This document shows, piece by piece, positions 11,176 to 20,867 of a DNA stretch of 64,000 bases. The stretch is from Cordylochernes scorpioides (lineage: Eukaryota; Arthropoda; Arachnida; Pseudoscorpiones; Chernetidae): positions 35,254,244 through 35,318,243 of the forward strand of contig CP092865.1 of assembly GCA_030710605.1 (NCBI GenBank), in the 5' to 3' direction. The translations under genes were made by a program, and so were the position numbers. The notes beneath the pieces are model-generated. The model had not been told where the DNA came from, did not search any database, and saw nothing but the letters and a program-made list of their open reading frames with translations. Each line of letters opens with the position of its first letter. The stretch's first letter is position 1.

Positions 11176-11544
11176 TATAATAGTGTTGAGTGTAAAGAAA
11201 TAGCGGAAGATTATCTTCTTTTTATATATTTGATGGCACATGATTTATATTATTACGGTTAATTCTAGGAAGAATAGGCTGTTTTTCCGGTTATAAGAAG
11301 GTGTCATAAAGATGTTCTGTTTAGAGAGAAAAAATGAGTAAGCGAAAATAGTCATTGTTGAAACCGTAAACTGGTTTCGAAAAATCAATTTTAAATCTAA
11401 TAATTAATAAAGAAATGTCAAGGAACTAGCTGTTCAGAAAGTTTCTGACATGATAATATCGAGAGATTGGCCCATCAAGAGGGCAATGAAGAAATGGCGA
11501 GCGTAACCTCTCAAGAGGCGTTGGTCAGAATAAATAATCAAGAA

Positions 11545-12430
11545 ATTCTAAACGAGAGGTAGCCCTCCAAAAGGGAGGTGTCGAGGAAGCGGAGCAGCGA
11601 GCGCGGCGGAAGGGAGCCCTCCTTTCGGGACCGTTTTTGAGGAAGCGGATCAGCGAGCGCGGCGGAAGAGAGCCTTCCTACGGGGCGGACTTCGAGGAAG
11701 CGGAGCAGCAAGCGCAACGGAAGGAAGCCCTCCTACGGGGCGGTCTTCGAGGAAGCGGAGAAGCGAGCGCGATGGAAGGGAGTCTTCCTACGGAGCGGAC
11801 TTAGAGGAAGCGGAGCAGCGAGTACGGCGGAAGGGAGCCCTCCTACGGGGCGGTATTCGAGGAAGCGGACCAGCGAGCGCGGCCGAAGGGAGCCCTTCTA
11901 CGGAGCGGTCTTCGAGGAAGCGGAGCAGCGTACGCGGCGGAAGGGAGCCCTCCTACAGGGTGGACTTCGAGGAAGCGGAAAAGCGAGCGCGGCGGAAGGC
12001 AGTCTTCCAAGGGAGAGGACTTCGAGGAAGCGGAGCTGCGGGCGCGGCGGAAGGGAGCCTTACATCAGGGTGGTCTTCGAGGAAGCGGAGCAGCGAGCGC
12101 GGCTGAAGAGAGTCTTCCTACGGAGCGGACTTCGAGGAAGCGGAGCAGCGAACGCGGCGGAAGGGAACTCTTCTACGAGGCGGACTTCGAGAAAGCGGAG
12201 AAGCGAGCGCGGCGGAAAGCAGTCTTCCAAGGGAGAGGACTTCGAGGAAGCGGAGCAGCGAGCACGGCCAAATGGAGCCCTTCTACGGAGCGGACTTCGA
12301 GGAAGCGGAGCAGCGAACGCGGCGGAAGGGAGCCTTCCTACGGGGCGGTCTTCGAGGAAGCGGAGCAGCGAGCGCGGCGGAAGGGAGCCTTCCAAGGGAG
12401 AGGACTTCGAGAAAGCGGAGAAGCAATCAA
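11545..12430. repeat. GC-rich 55-bp minisatellite
   Basis: About sixteen tandem copies of a 55-bp unit, beginning GAGGAAGCGGAGCAGCGAGC and containing GGCGGAAGGGAGCC and CTACGGGGCGG, stand out as a GC-rich island in AT-rich DNA. Successive GGAAGCGG boxes at 11641, 11696 and 11751 confirm the period. Because 55 is not divisible by three, all frames are cycled every 165 bp. Long frames stay open on both strands at 12060-12444; they are low-complexity (E-E-A-E-Q-R-A-R on one strand) and not convincing genes. Confidence 0.95.
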
Positions 12431-12779
12431 TTATCAAGAAATAAATACTGAGAGAAAAAGGAGTTTTTTCAAAGATATAATTTTAAACATATATGCAGAA
12501 AAAAAATATATAAAGCACAATATAATCACACACAAAAATTGAATATTTTGATTAGTCTATTACAATGTCTTTATTAAGGGCGCTTTCTCCCTGCCATTCT
12601 TCTAGAGTTGTTATAAATGAACGATATTTACAGAAAACCTGTAATAAAATGTTATACTGGCCGGGTTACATGTGCGGTGCCGGGTTTTCACGCGAGTCTA
12701 GTTTACCTGAGTATGTATATAAAGATACTTTTTTATCATAAAATATTCGTTATACACTTATTAGGTTACTTTTAAATTT

Positions 12780-13190
12780 TCCTTGGTTAAAATTTGAAAG
12801 ATACTCTTTCTAGGCGTAACTCTATGTTCTGTTGAAATTCCAGGAAATTGGTCAAATTATGAGAGAAATCGTATAAGACACAAATAAATAAATCTCTCTT
12901 TTTTCATAAAGCTAAACTTTATTTGTTCCTCATATATAGGTTTCCTAAATATTTAAGAAATCTGGCTGAAATTTGAACAGAATATTGAGTTGTCTGAAAA
13001 ATGAGTTTTTTCACATTTTCAATAACAACAACAACAACAACAAAAAATTCAAATTAACCAGGTACTAGACTAATTACTTTTTTTCCAGTAAAATGATGAT
13101 GGTGATGATATATCAGCATCGTGATGGGCACAAACAAGATTCTTTCGGCGAACACTCACAAGAACAGAACACGAGTTTAAAGAAGGCCAC
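12780..13190. repeat. Inverted pair of Helitron-body fragments
   Basis: 12781-12845 is the reverse complement of the sequence at 19735-19800 (CCTTGGTTAAAA ... CTGTTGAAATTCCAG), while 12960-13190 matches 19730-19960 in the forward sense (GGCTGAAATTTGAACAG, later GATGGGCACAAACAAGATTC and a GAACACTCACAAGAACAGAA block). The two therefore form a loose foldback of the same element. No coding sequence is seen. Confidence 0.55.
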
Positions 13191-13285
13191 TCTCACTCTT
13201 TTTCAAAAATGTACTAATTTAAAAATCCTAGATTCAGCAGTTAGGTGTATTCGATAAAGATGTAATTTAGTATATAGGCTATTTA

Positions 13286-14520
13286 CAGGGTGTCCCAAAA
13301 TAACGGAGTTAATGTTTAATTTATCCCAACATGAAAGAGAGTATTGAACCGTAATATATATTTTTAAATGTTTTGTCGGATTCTCCATACTTCTACCTCC
13401 CATTATGTTAAGTTTAGACTCTGTGCTAACTTATTTGGTCATGGTATTAGGATGTCAAACAAACGTAGAGAGAGTGCAATTAGGGAGCTGTTCCGTCAAG
13501 GAAACCGTCAATGTGATATTTTTTGGTTGCTCAATGTGCCTCAACAAACTGTGTCCAAGGCTATTAATTGCTTCAATGAGCTTGGCCATGAAGGCGACTG
13601 TGCAGGAAGAGGAAGAAAGCGCACGCCAACACATCCGCTAACCGTAAGATTATCAAAATGCGACTTCAACGAAATTCGAGTGTCCCCATGAGAAAAATCG
13701 TCCGTGAGACCGAAATAAGCAAGTCTTCGGTACATCGAATATGAAAGGGAACTCGACCTCAAGGCGTACAATCCCCAAAAAGTTCAGTTCCTCATGGATG
13801 AGAACAAGCGCGTACGGCTGGAGAGATGTCGCCAACGCAAGCATCAGGTCACTGGTCAACAATGGGAGCGTAATCTCTTCACGGACGAAGGCTGTTCATC
13901 CTCGAGCAGGCGCAGAACCACCAAAACGGCAGGAGTTGGTCCGCAGAGGCTTCCGGCACATCGGCCATCGTTGAACATCACCAAAATCCGCAGTCGGTTA
14001 AGATATGGACCGGGATTTGCGCCAGTGGAAAGATCCCCTTGCTTTCGTGTATCAGGGTATTGAGGGGGTTGCTATTTCTTCTCAATATTAAAGCTGTCTC
14101 TCTCGGTTTACTCTAGTAGTCGTAACACAGGGGATCAAAATCAGCCAAGAAGTGTATCCCGCAACATTCTCGAGGCCGTCGTACTCCCGTGGCTCAACAC
14201 CACTTCGGCAATGCGGATTGGCTGTTCGAGCAGGATTCCGCGTCGGCTTACAAGGCGAAATTGAATCAAGACTGGTGCAGAGCCCATTTTCCGGATTTCG
14301 TCATGACGGCGGAATGGCCACCCTACTCACCCGATCTCAACCCGATGAATTTACAACGTTTGGTCCATTTTGCAGTTTGAAGTTTCTGAAGCGATCGCTG
14401 CTCCAATAATGGACTGATTGTCGCCGGAGGACCTGTGGTCCATAATGGAAATTTTCAGCTCACGTTTGGACCTGTGTGTCGCCGCCGAGGGAGGCCACTT
14501 TGAAACCGGTTGAATATATT
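13286..14520 (+). pseudogene. Tc1-type transposase pseudogene
   Basis: A terminal-repeat-like CAGGGTGTCCCAAAA lies at 13286-13300. The first reading frame (from ATG at 13452) reads MSNKRRESAIRELFRQGNRQ then DIFWLLNVPQQTVSKAINCF, a helix-turn-helix DNA-binding domain. After frameshifts come MDENKRVRLERCRQRKH (13794) and the catalytic half: FEQDSASAYKAKLNQDW with the second Asp (about 14227) and EWPPYSPDLNPMN with the third acidic region (about 14311). The tail near 14440-14490 matches the family ending (DLWSIMENFSSRL). At least three frameshifts inactivate it. No right terminal repeat could be found. Confidence 0.8.
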
Positions 14521-14703
14521 GTTAGTCAGTATCCATATTTTATACTACTATGCAATGCTGTTAATTTGTTGGAAAAGCCCAAAGGTAGACGCGAACAGTT
14601 TCTTTATTTAAAAGACTGTGAGCTTTCGGACAATTACGTCCTTCAACCGGCCATTACGTGAATACAAGAAACTAGAGAAAATATATTGAGGGTATAAATG
14701 TGT

Positions 14704-14940
14704 TCGTAGTAGTCGTAACACAGGGATCAAAATCAACCAAGAAGTGTATCGCCGCAACATTCTCGAGGCCGTCGTACTTCCGTGGCTCAACACCACTTCG
14801 GCAATGCGGATTGGATGTTCCAGCAGGATTCCGCGTCGGTTTACAGGCGAAATTGAATCAAGACTGGTGCAGAGCCTATTTTCCGGATTTCATCATGACG
14901 GCGGAATGGCCACCCTAATCACCCGATCTCAACCCGGTTT
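14704..14940 (+). pseudogene. Second partial copy of the Tc1 transposase
   Basis: This repeats 14114-14342 with few differences (GTAGTCGTAACACAGGG ... CGGCGGAATGGCCACCCTA) and covers only the segment from before the QQDSA motif to SPDLNP. It sits about 180 bp downstream of the first copy, so it is either a local duplication of that part or the remains of a second element. Confidence 0.8.
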
Positions 14941-15149
14941 TGATATAAAACTGGCGCTTCTAGTTTATTATCTCATTGTTTCATCTGGCAAGACCATTAT
15001 TTTGAAGCGTCATCATAAGGCTTCCTTTCTCAGTAACCATTATTTCTTTAAAGTGTAAACAACCTAGTTTCTTTTTGCTCCTAAAATGTAAACATTTTGT
15101 ACAAAACAATGTGTTTTTGCGGGGAGTTTAATTTAATTACTTTTATATG

Positions 15150-16124
15150 AATAAAAAAAAGCTTCCGAGAGTCATCGTAGTTTATGGTGACCATGCTCTA
15201 ACTGAAAGAACATGTCAGAAATGGTTTGCATGGTTTAAAAGTGGAATTTTGATTTGGGAGATAAATAAAGACCCGGAGCGCCACTAAAGTTTGGGAATGA
15301 AGAATAGAGGCAAGGCTCGATGAATATCCAATACAAACGCAAAAGGAACTGGTAAAAACACCTGGAGTCACTCAACCAGCCATTTTCAATCGCTTAAAAG
15401 AAATGGGAATGATCCGAAAGGTAGGAAATTGGGTGGCGTATGAACTGAAGCCAAGAGACGTCGAACGCCGTTTTTTTTCACGTGTGAACAACTGCTCCAA
15501 CGTCAAAATAGAAAGGGGTTTTTGCATTGAATTGTAAGTGGCGATGAAAAGTGGGTCCATTACGATAATCCAAAACGTCATGACACGTAAGGATACCCTG
15601 ACCGTGCCTCATCATCGTTGGCCAAGCCGAATATTCATGGCGAAAAGATTAGGCTGTGTATTTGGTGGGACCAGCTAGGAGTGGTATATTATGAGCTGCT
15701 ACAACCGAACGAAAGGATCATAGGGGAGGTCTGCCTAAGACAATTGATGCGTTTGAGCCAAACATTGCGAAAAAAACGGCTGCAATACGCTAATTGACAC
15801 GACAAACTGATAATAGATTATGAATAAAAATGTAAAAGCTCGGCCACATGCTGCAGTACCCGTTAAAACGAACTTAGAAACGCTCAAATGGGAAGTCCTA
15901 CCACATCCGACGTATAGCCCAGATATTGCTCTTTCCGATTATTATCTCTTCCGATCAATGCAACATAGCTTGGCTTTGACCAGCACTTCTCCAATTACGA
16001 TGAAGTAAAAAAAAAAAGGATCGATGAATGGATAGCGGCCAAAGAGCCGGCCTTTTTCTGCGATGGGATCTATCAAATTTTAGAAAAAAAAGTAGTGGCT
16101 ACCGACGAACAATACTTTTAACAT
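15150..16124 (+). pseudogene. Mariner transposase pseudogene
   Basis: The protein is fragmentary but complete in order. Near 15185 it reads GDHALTERTCQKWFAWFKSG, then DEYPIQTQKELVKTPGVTQP (15320-15380) and NWVAYELKPRDVERR (about 15426-15470). The first catalytic Asp lies in SGDEKWVHYDNPKRHD (about 15540). The block around the second Asp (15815-15850) is broken by a frameshift. ARPHAAVPVKTNLETLKWEV leads to HPTYSPDIALSDYYLFRSMQ (about 15903) with the third Asp. The tail has IDEWIAAKEPAFFCDGIYQ. This is the DD34D arrangement of mariner. Several stops and frameshifts make it dead. Confidence 0.88.
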
Positions 16125-16296
16125 TGAATGTCTAACCAATTTTACAGATTAAAGCTTCAATTTTCGAAAAGGAACCGCACGAACAATACAACAAATATAA
16201 ATATACAATAAAATATACTCCCAATATATTTATATAGATGGAAATTTCGCCGGAGGAAATTGATCTAAAGAGACTAGAGTCGTCTCTCCCGTCAAA

Positions 16297-16610
16297 ATAG
16301 ACGTCTAACACCAGACGCCATCTATTGACCGTCGCCGCAACTAGCGGCCTCGGGTCGGTGACAAAGCCACAACACTCAGCTTTGGAAAACTGAAAAGCGT
16401 CCACCTAGATACCAAGACTGACGAGGGCCATTAGCCCGAAATGGCAAGGGTGCGTTCCCTGAAGATGGGAATAAAAAATGGAATGGTCTCTAGGGTGGAC
16501 GCTTCTCAGTTTGCCAAAGCTGGTGTTGTGGCTTTGTCACCGACCCGAGGCCACTAGTTGCAGCGACGGTCAATAGATGGCGTCAGGTTTTGGCGTTTAT
16601 TTTTACGGGA
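16297..16610. repeat. Inverted-repeat element enclosing a hammerhead-like core
   Basis: Arms of about 105 bp at 16297-16413 and 16492-16608 are reverse complements with scattered differences (GACGCCATCTATTGACCGTC versus GACGGTCAATAGATGGCGTC; GCGTCCACCTAG versus CTAGGGTGGACGC). They enclose an 80-base centre. The outer ends carry the GCCATCTAT box shared by other repeats in this window. No coding sequence is seen. Confidence 0.85.
16400..16502 (+). ncRNA. Hammerhead-like core inside a long hairpin
   Basis: CTGACGA (16418-16424), GGGC, loop CATTA, GCCC and GAAA (16438-16441) form the same core as at 10984, with a changed loop. Here the flanking arms GCGTCCACCTAGATACC and GGTCTCTAGGGTGGACGC supply a long stem I. 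What follows GAAA (TGGCAAGGGTGCGTTCCC) does not give an obvious short stem III with a UH cleavage site. Confidence 0.45.
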
Positions 16611-16611
16611 A

Positions 16612-17640
16612 AGGCGCCCTATGCTTCTATGTATATCAAACTACAAGTAAAACAATAGAATACCAGAATCAAAATATTTAGCTTTAGATAAGTTGAGAAA
16701 ATTGTTTGTCTCAAGGTTCAATTCAAGGTCCCGATGTTCCTAAGGAAGATCGGAGTTGAGGCCAAGGCGAAGATAAATTGCCCAAGTTTCCTGCCCGGAT
16801 TATTGGTGTACGTGTGGCCTGTCTCGTGTGGTAAAAATAACTCTCTTTAAATCTGAACATGTTGAACGTAAAACGGCCATATTTAAAATCTTTATTCGCA
16901 ATTTTTTTTATAGAGGCCTCAGGCCTTCATGCATCTCTTTAGATTCTGGAGAGTTCTGGAAATGGGTGTCAGGATTTGAGCCTCTCCAAAAACATCCCAG
17001 ATATGGACATGTAGTAGATTCAATTCTTTTTATCAAATTAATTAATTCATCCCATGTATATTCTGTGATTATTTTAACGAGAATTATTGGCAAACAAATG
17101 GTAACGAATATACATAAAGTCACAGATCTTATCCATAAACTAGTTATTTTCACTTGTTAAATGGAGTGCCAAATATACAATCTACCAAAATCAGAGAGAT
17201 AAACAGTAAAAATTTCAAAACTATATTCGAAGAGTTTTTGGCACACTTTTTTGAAATAAAGGATTTTAAAATAAAGGATTGAGGTGCTGAAATAGGCATA
17301 ATTAGGCGATCCTTTCTCTTGGTATCTTTAGGTCTTCGACGTTTCAAATTCAATTGCTTTAGTACAATCTAGTTTTATTTGATGTGATGATACTTTGTGG
17401 GTTTGAGTATATATTTTTGTCTTATTGAGTTTATATTAGAGGCTGAATGAGGGGAATATTGTAGTAGAAAGAACTGCTCTGCCTGAAACATTTTTCGTCA
17501 TTCTAATATACCCTTTGTGTTATTGACTTCCGTAATCATAAGTTTAATTATTAACCTTTTAAATATTTATATTTTATTAACGTTATATATATGCTTACTT
17601 TTGCATGCTTTGTTACCAGAGTTTGGTCGAATATTTAAAG
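16612..17640. other. No recognisable gene
   Basis: AT-rich sequence with a few open frames (for example 16828-17160 plus and 16908-17153 minus) that show no domain, no codon pattern and no neighbours to support them. Confidence 0.45.
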
Positions 17641-17664
17641 AACACATTAACACAAAGCAATAAC

Positions 17665-18045
17665 GCGCCATCTATACAAATAAAATGAAAGGGTTTAAAA
17701 GCACGAATGTTTCTTTTATACATAATACAAACTTCTACTGCCCTTACTGCAATGAAAAAATATTTGAATGTAATTCTACTGTCCTATAAGCTTATGTCCA
17801 TAGTTTTCTTGAAAACAATTTCTGAGATTCCATTCTTCAGTGCTGCATATATAAGCAAAATCGTCCAATACAGTATTAGAGCTCTGAGAAGCGGTCTGGT
17901 GGATTAAATTGGCGAAACCGCTGGAAGGGTTCACCACTGATGAGCCAAGCCCTCCCAATATGTTTTTTCATTGCAATAAGGGCAGTAGAAGTTTGTATTA
18001 TGTATAAAAGAAACATTCGTGCTTTTAAATCCTTTCATTTTATGT
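17665..18045. repeat. Foldback element with 83-bp arms
   Basis: 17683-17765 and 17957-18042 are nearly perfect reverse complements (AAATGAAAGGGTTTAAAAGC ... GCTTTTAAATCCTTTCATTT). The centre carries TATAAGCTTATGTCCATAG, a GTCCAATACAGTATTAGAGC block and the core at 17909-17948 (TTGGCGAAACC ... CTGATGAGCCAA). The same core and flanks recur at 40451-42072, 55200-55435 and 60500-60610. The outer end carries GCGCCATCTATAC. Confidence 0.85.
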
Positions 18046-18145
18046 GTAAAGAACGATTTGTTGACGATATTCTTTTTCTGAATAATTAGTTTTGTATAAA
18101 CTATTGTTTAAAGAAAATTAGGTTTTCTACATTCCCCCAATTCAT

Positions 18146-18148
<3 letters not shown>

Positions 18149-18191
<43 letters not shown>
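18149..18191. repeat. (TA)n microsatellite
   Basis: Uninterrupted TA dinucleotides for about 42 bp. Confidence 0.98.
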
Positions 18192-18194
<3 letters not shown>

Positions 18195-18199
18195 ATTAA

Positions 18200-18300
18200 A
18201 AAGGCATATATTGGATCAAAAATTATTTATTTTACCAATATTTCAGCTGGCTGAACGCCAACCTTTATCAAGGTGTTAAAACATTTTAAAGTGTTTCAAC
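18200..18300 (-). repeat. Short dispersed repeat, Penelope-type tail
   Basis: AAGGCATATATTGGAT, ATATTTCAGCTGGCTGAACG and CCAACCTTTATCAAGG match 58848-58920. On the minus strand this reads TTGATAAAGG, TTGGC-GTTCA-GCCA as a small hairpin, then GCTGAAAT. That order (TGA-x-AA, hairpin, GAAA) resembles the tails after the Penelope-like coding remnants at 4748 and 50883. No ORF is attached here. Confidence 0.5.
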
Positions 18301-18624
18301 AACAAACTCAGCGCCACATAACGTCAACAGCATTAAGTTACATCAATTTTAATGCGCCTTACATTTATTCAAGATATTCTATGATATTTATTTAAAACAG
18401 AATATTTAGATTATCATCATTCCTTTTTATAGTTTCATTCTTTTTGTAATATTCATTGTTCATATATCTTGATTGGTTATTGGAGCGAGAGAGGACCTAG
18501 ACGAAAACTGCGGATCACAACCTACAAGGAAGACCACGAATAAATAAACACAATAACGTTGAAAGGTAATTTATTTTTATTTACTTTTATTTATTTACTT
18601 TTACTTTTTTTATTTGCTTTGAAT

Positions 18625-19322
18625 ATGGAAACCCGCTCGGGAAACGTGTATGACACCAAGAAGGAAGAAACCAAGGTCGACGACCCTGCAAAGCTGCAAC
18701 TTGGTGCAACAATTGGTAGAGATGCTGGTTTCGAACCAGTTGCTTTAAACCCCAATATAGAAATTCCGAAATATGACGGGACAGAAGACCCTCGCCCATG
18801 GATAGAATCCCTCGAAGAGATTGGTTTCCTCTACCATTGGGCAGACTACATAATCGCCCGTTATGCCGCCATGAACATGACGGAAAGCGCTTAAACCTGG
18901 GTAAATTTGCACAAAGCTAGCTTCACGAGTTGGGAAAATATTAAAATCTTTTTCATTAAGTACTTTTCTCTGGACGCGAATAAAGAAGAATTATTAATGA
19001 AGCTTAGCAGAATGCAACACTGGAATGAACCAGCAATCAGGCTCGCGGAAGACATCTTAGTGTTGTGCAATAAGGTTGACCCCTCAATGGAAGAAGAAAC
19101 GAAAATCGAACATATTATTGGAGGACTGAAAAAAGAGTACTCATTCGCGCTCTACCTAAACCCTCCTAAAACGACCGATGAACTTCTTGTCGTGTGCAAA
19201 AAAAAATGGATTCTTTTGAGAAGAAGTATCGGGAACGTGTGGAGTAATCCAGAAGCCTATATAGCGGCCCACGCTATTCTAGATCCCTACAGCAACAAAA
19301 AATATATTTATATACGTTTATA
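18625..19322 (+). pseudogene. Gypsy gag remnant
   Basis: An ATG at 18625 opens METRSGNVYDTKKEET and runs into IEIPKYDGTEDPRPWIESLE, the start of a retrotransposon Gag domain, then YAAMNMTESA and an in-frame TAA at 18892-18894. Reading continues with WVNLHKASFTSWENIKIFF, LLMKLSRMQHWNEPAIRLAE, LVLCNKVDPSMEEETKIEHI and LYLNPPKTTDELLVVCKK. The zinc knuckle expected downstream is missing because a Helitron-type repeat follows at about 19330. Preceding sequence up to 18559 is low-complexity TTTA DNA, so the earlier open frame there is not used. It is a single-stop, 3'-truncated copy. Confidence 0.8.
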
Positions 19323-19334
19323 AATCTATATGTA

Positions 19335-19430
19335 GGTGGATTGAATGTTTTTTAGAATTGTTTCAACGAATGTTCGTTAGGCAAACTTTTACCCTGTTAA
19401 AAACCGGGCGAAGCCGGGTACATTCCCTAA
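19335..19430 (+). mobile_element. Helitron 3' end
   Basis: GAATGTTCGTTAGGCAAAC is followed by AACCGGGCGAAGCCGGGT (19402-19419), a short GC hairpin, then ACATTCC and CTAA (19427-19430). A GC hairpin about 10 bases before a terminal CTRR is the Helitron 3' signature. Confidence 0.6.
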
Positions 19431-19589
19431 ATACAGTTATTTACAAATGTTCGTTTGTGGCAAGATACTATTCCTTCAACTTCAAATTACCGAGTGGACC
19501 AATTAATATTGATTTTATTCAACTTATCGAGTATTTTTCAAGGGACGGGGAAAAATTATCGAGAGTATAGACAAGTATAGATTCAGTAG

Positions 19590-19672
19590 GGATTGGATGC
19601 TTGTTAGAATCGTTTTAACAAATGTTCGTTAGGCAAACTTTTACTCGGGTAAAAACCGGACGAAGCCGGGAA
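19590..19672 (+). mobile_element. Second Helitron-type 3' end, degenerate
   Basis: This repeats the preceding end (AATGTTCGTTAGGCAAAC, then AACCGGACGAAGCCGGGA at 19654-19671). The terminal CTRR has been lost. Directly after it, at about 19678, begins the body that also occurs at 12960, so two elements appear to lie end to end. Confidence 0.5.
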
Positions 19673-20029
19673 CATATACGTATATATATATGTTTGTCGG
19701 CTATGCACGCACTCAATATGTAACTAATCTTGCTGAAATTTGAACAGGACAGAGAGTTAAATCTGAAAGAGTTTTTTGTCGCACTTTTAACCAAGGAAAT
19801 TTATACTTAACTAAGTACTGAGCAACAACATTTTTTTAGTCAGAAATGATGATGACAATATTGCTGTATCACGCTTGATTGACACAAACAAAATTCTTTA
19901 GGGTAATATTCACTAGAGCAGACCACGGGCGAAACCAGATAATAATTTTTAGTAGAAACAAAATTCTACCAGCGAAACATTCACTCGAACAGAAGACACA
20001 CGAAGCCAGGTCATCTCTATATAAAAAAT

Positions 20030-20070
20030 ATCGTTTCTCGGCCTTTTTTCTAAGATCATGTAGTATATCT
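20030..20070 (+). pseudogene. U2 snRNA 5'-end-like fragment
   Basis: ATCGTTTCTCGGCCTTTTTT followed by CTAAGATCATGTAGTATATC resembles the first 40 or so bases of U2 snRNA, which reads ATCGCTTCTCGGCCTTTTGG and then CTAAGATCA. The match stops abruptly at about 20070, before the Sm site and the later stem-loops, so this is a truncated pseudogene of the kind made by LINE machinery. Confidence 0.7.
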
Positions 20071-20093
20071 CTAGATATTTTTATTTATATATA

Positions 20094-20535
20094 TGTAGTA
20101 ATCCCGATGTGGAATGTGCTGGGCAGTCGTGGTAGTGGGTGCGTGATGGGATTCCCGCACTGGGACAGCAAGAGACAGAGGCAGGTCTAGATGGTAACTC
20201 CAAGAAGGTAGAGGTAGACCACGGACGAAGGCAAGTCGAACCACGGGCGCCACGGATGCCTACATCGCGGATAGGGGTGAGAGACCCGACCGTATGACGG
20301 CGTCGCTCTGAAAACCACTAACTGAACAACTAACTTTGTCCCAATCTTGGGGGCTTTTATATGAGACGCTCGCAGATGGCGGCGAGTTCTGATTGGCTCC
20401 CATAAAATCACGCCACCTGTCAGGCGCCGGGTTGTTTATTACGTCTGGCCACCTGTTGACGGGGTGATTGAACTCATTATCATAAACACCTGTTCGTCTG
20501 GCCTTTGTCGTCGTCTGGTCTACCCTTACATCTTT
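20094..20535. other. GC-richer insert of unknown origin
   Basis: This block is clearly richer in GC than its flanks. It begins TGTAGTAATCCCG and ends GTCTACCCTTACA, so TG...CA ends like a solo LTR are possible, and TTTTATATGAGACG could be a TATA element. No matching target duplication is seen on the two sides, which weakens the LTR idea. Frames open across it have no domain. Confidence 0.25.
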
Positions 20536-20867
20536 ATTTTATTTGTCATCTCCATTGTTATAAGATTGATACATATTTTATATAGATATTGGTTTATAAT
20601 AAATATTAGAAGAAGGTTGTGATCTAACTAACTCAAAAAATACTACATATATATATATATATTCTTAAAAATCTATTTAGTAGAGAGAGTGGATATGTTT
20701 GCTCGAAAATTATATTCTATATATTATATAAATAAATGATGTAACGAATATTATTATCATTATTATCATAATATTCTGTGTGTTCTGGAATATTATTATC
20801 AATAATATTCGTTAGGCAAAATTTTACTCGAATAAAACCCGGGCGAAGCCGGGTACACATCCGCTAG

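Larger units (their letters stand above)
19678..20867 (+). mobile_element. Putative non-autonomous Helitron
   Basis: The stretch begins with an AT tract and TGTTTGTCGGCTATGCACGC, continues with a body shared with 12960-13190 (CTGAAATTTGAACAG), and ends with ATTCGTTAGGCAAAATTTTA, the hairpin ACCCGGGCGAAGCCGGGT (20838-20853) and CCGCTAG before a T (CTAG at 20864-20867). It holds a U2-like scrap and a GC-rich insert. No Rep/helicase coding is present. The 5' limit is inferred and not certain. Confidence 0.45.

Noticed and set aside
12060-12444. Overlapping 124- and 125-codon ORFs on opposite strands
   Set aside because: Both are produced by a 55-bp minisatellite that cycles through all frames; no domain, no codon signature.
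16828-17160. Plus-strand 110-codon ORF and minus-strand 81-codon ORF
   Set aside because: They overlap on opposite strands, have no recognisable domain and sit in AT-rich DNA.
20071-20411. ORFs in the GC-rich insert (plus and minus)
   Set aside because: Open frames on both strands with no domain, explained by high GC content.
20094-20535. Definite solo LTR
   Set aside because: TG...CA ends exist but there is no matching target-site duplication.
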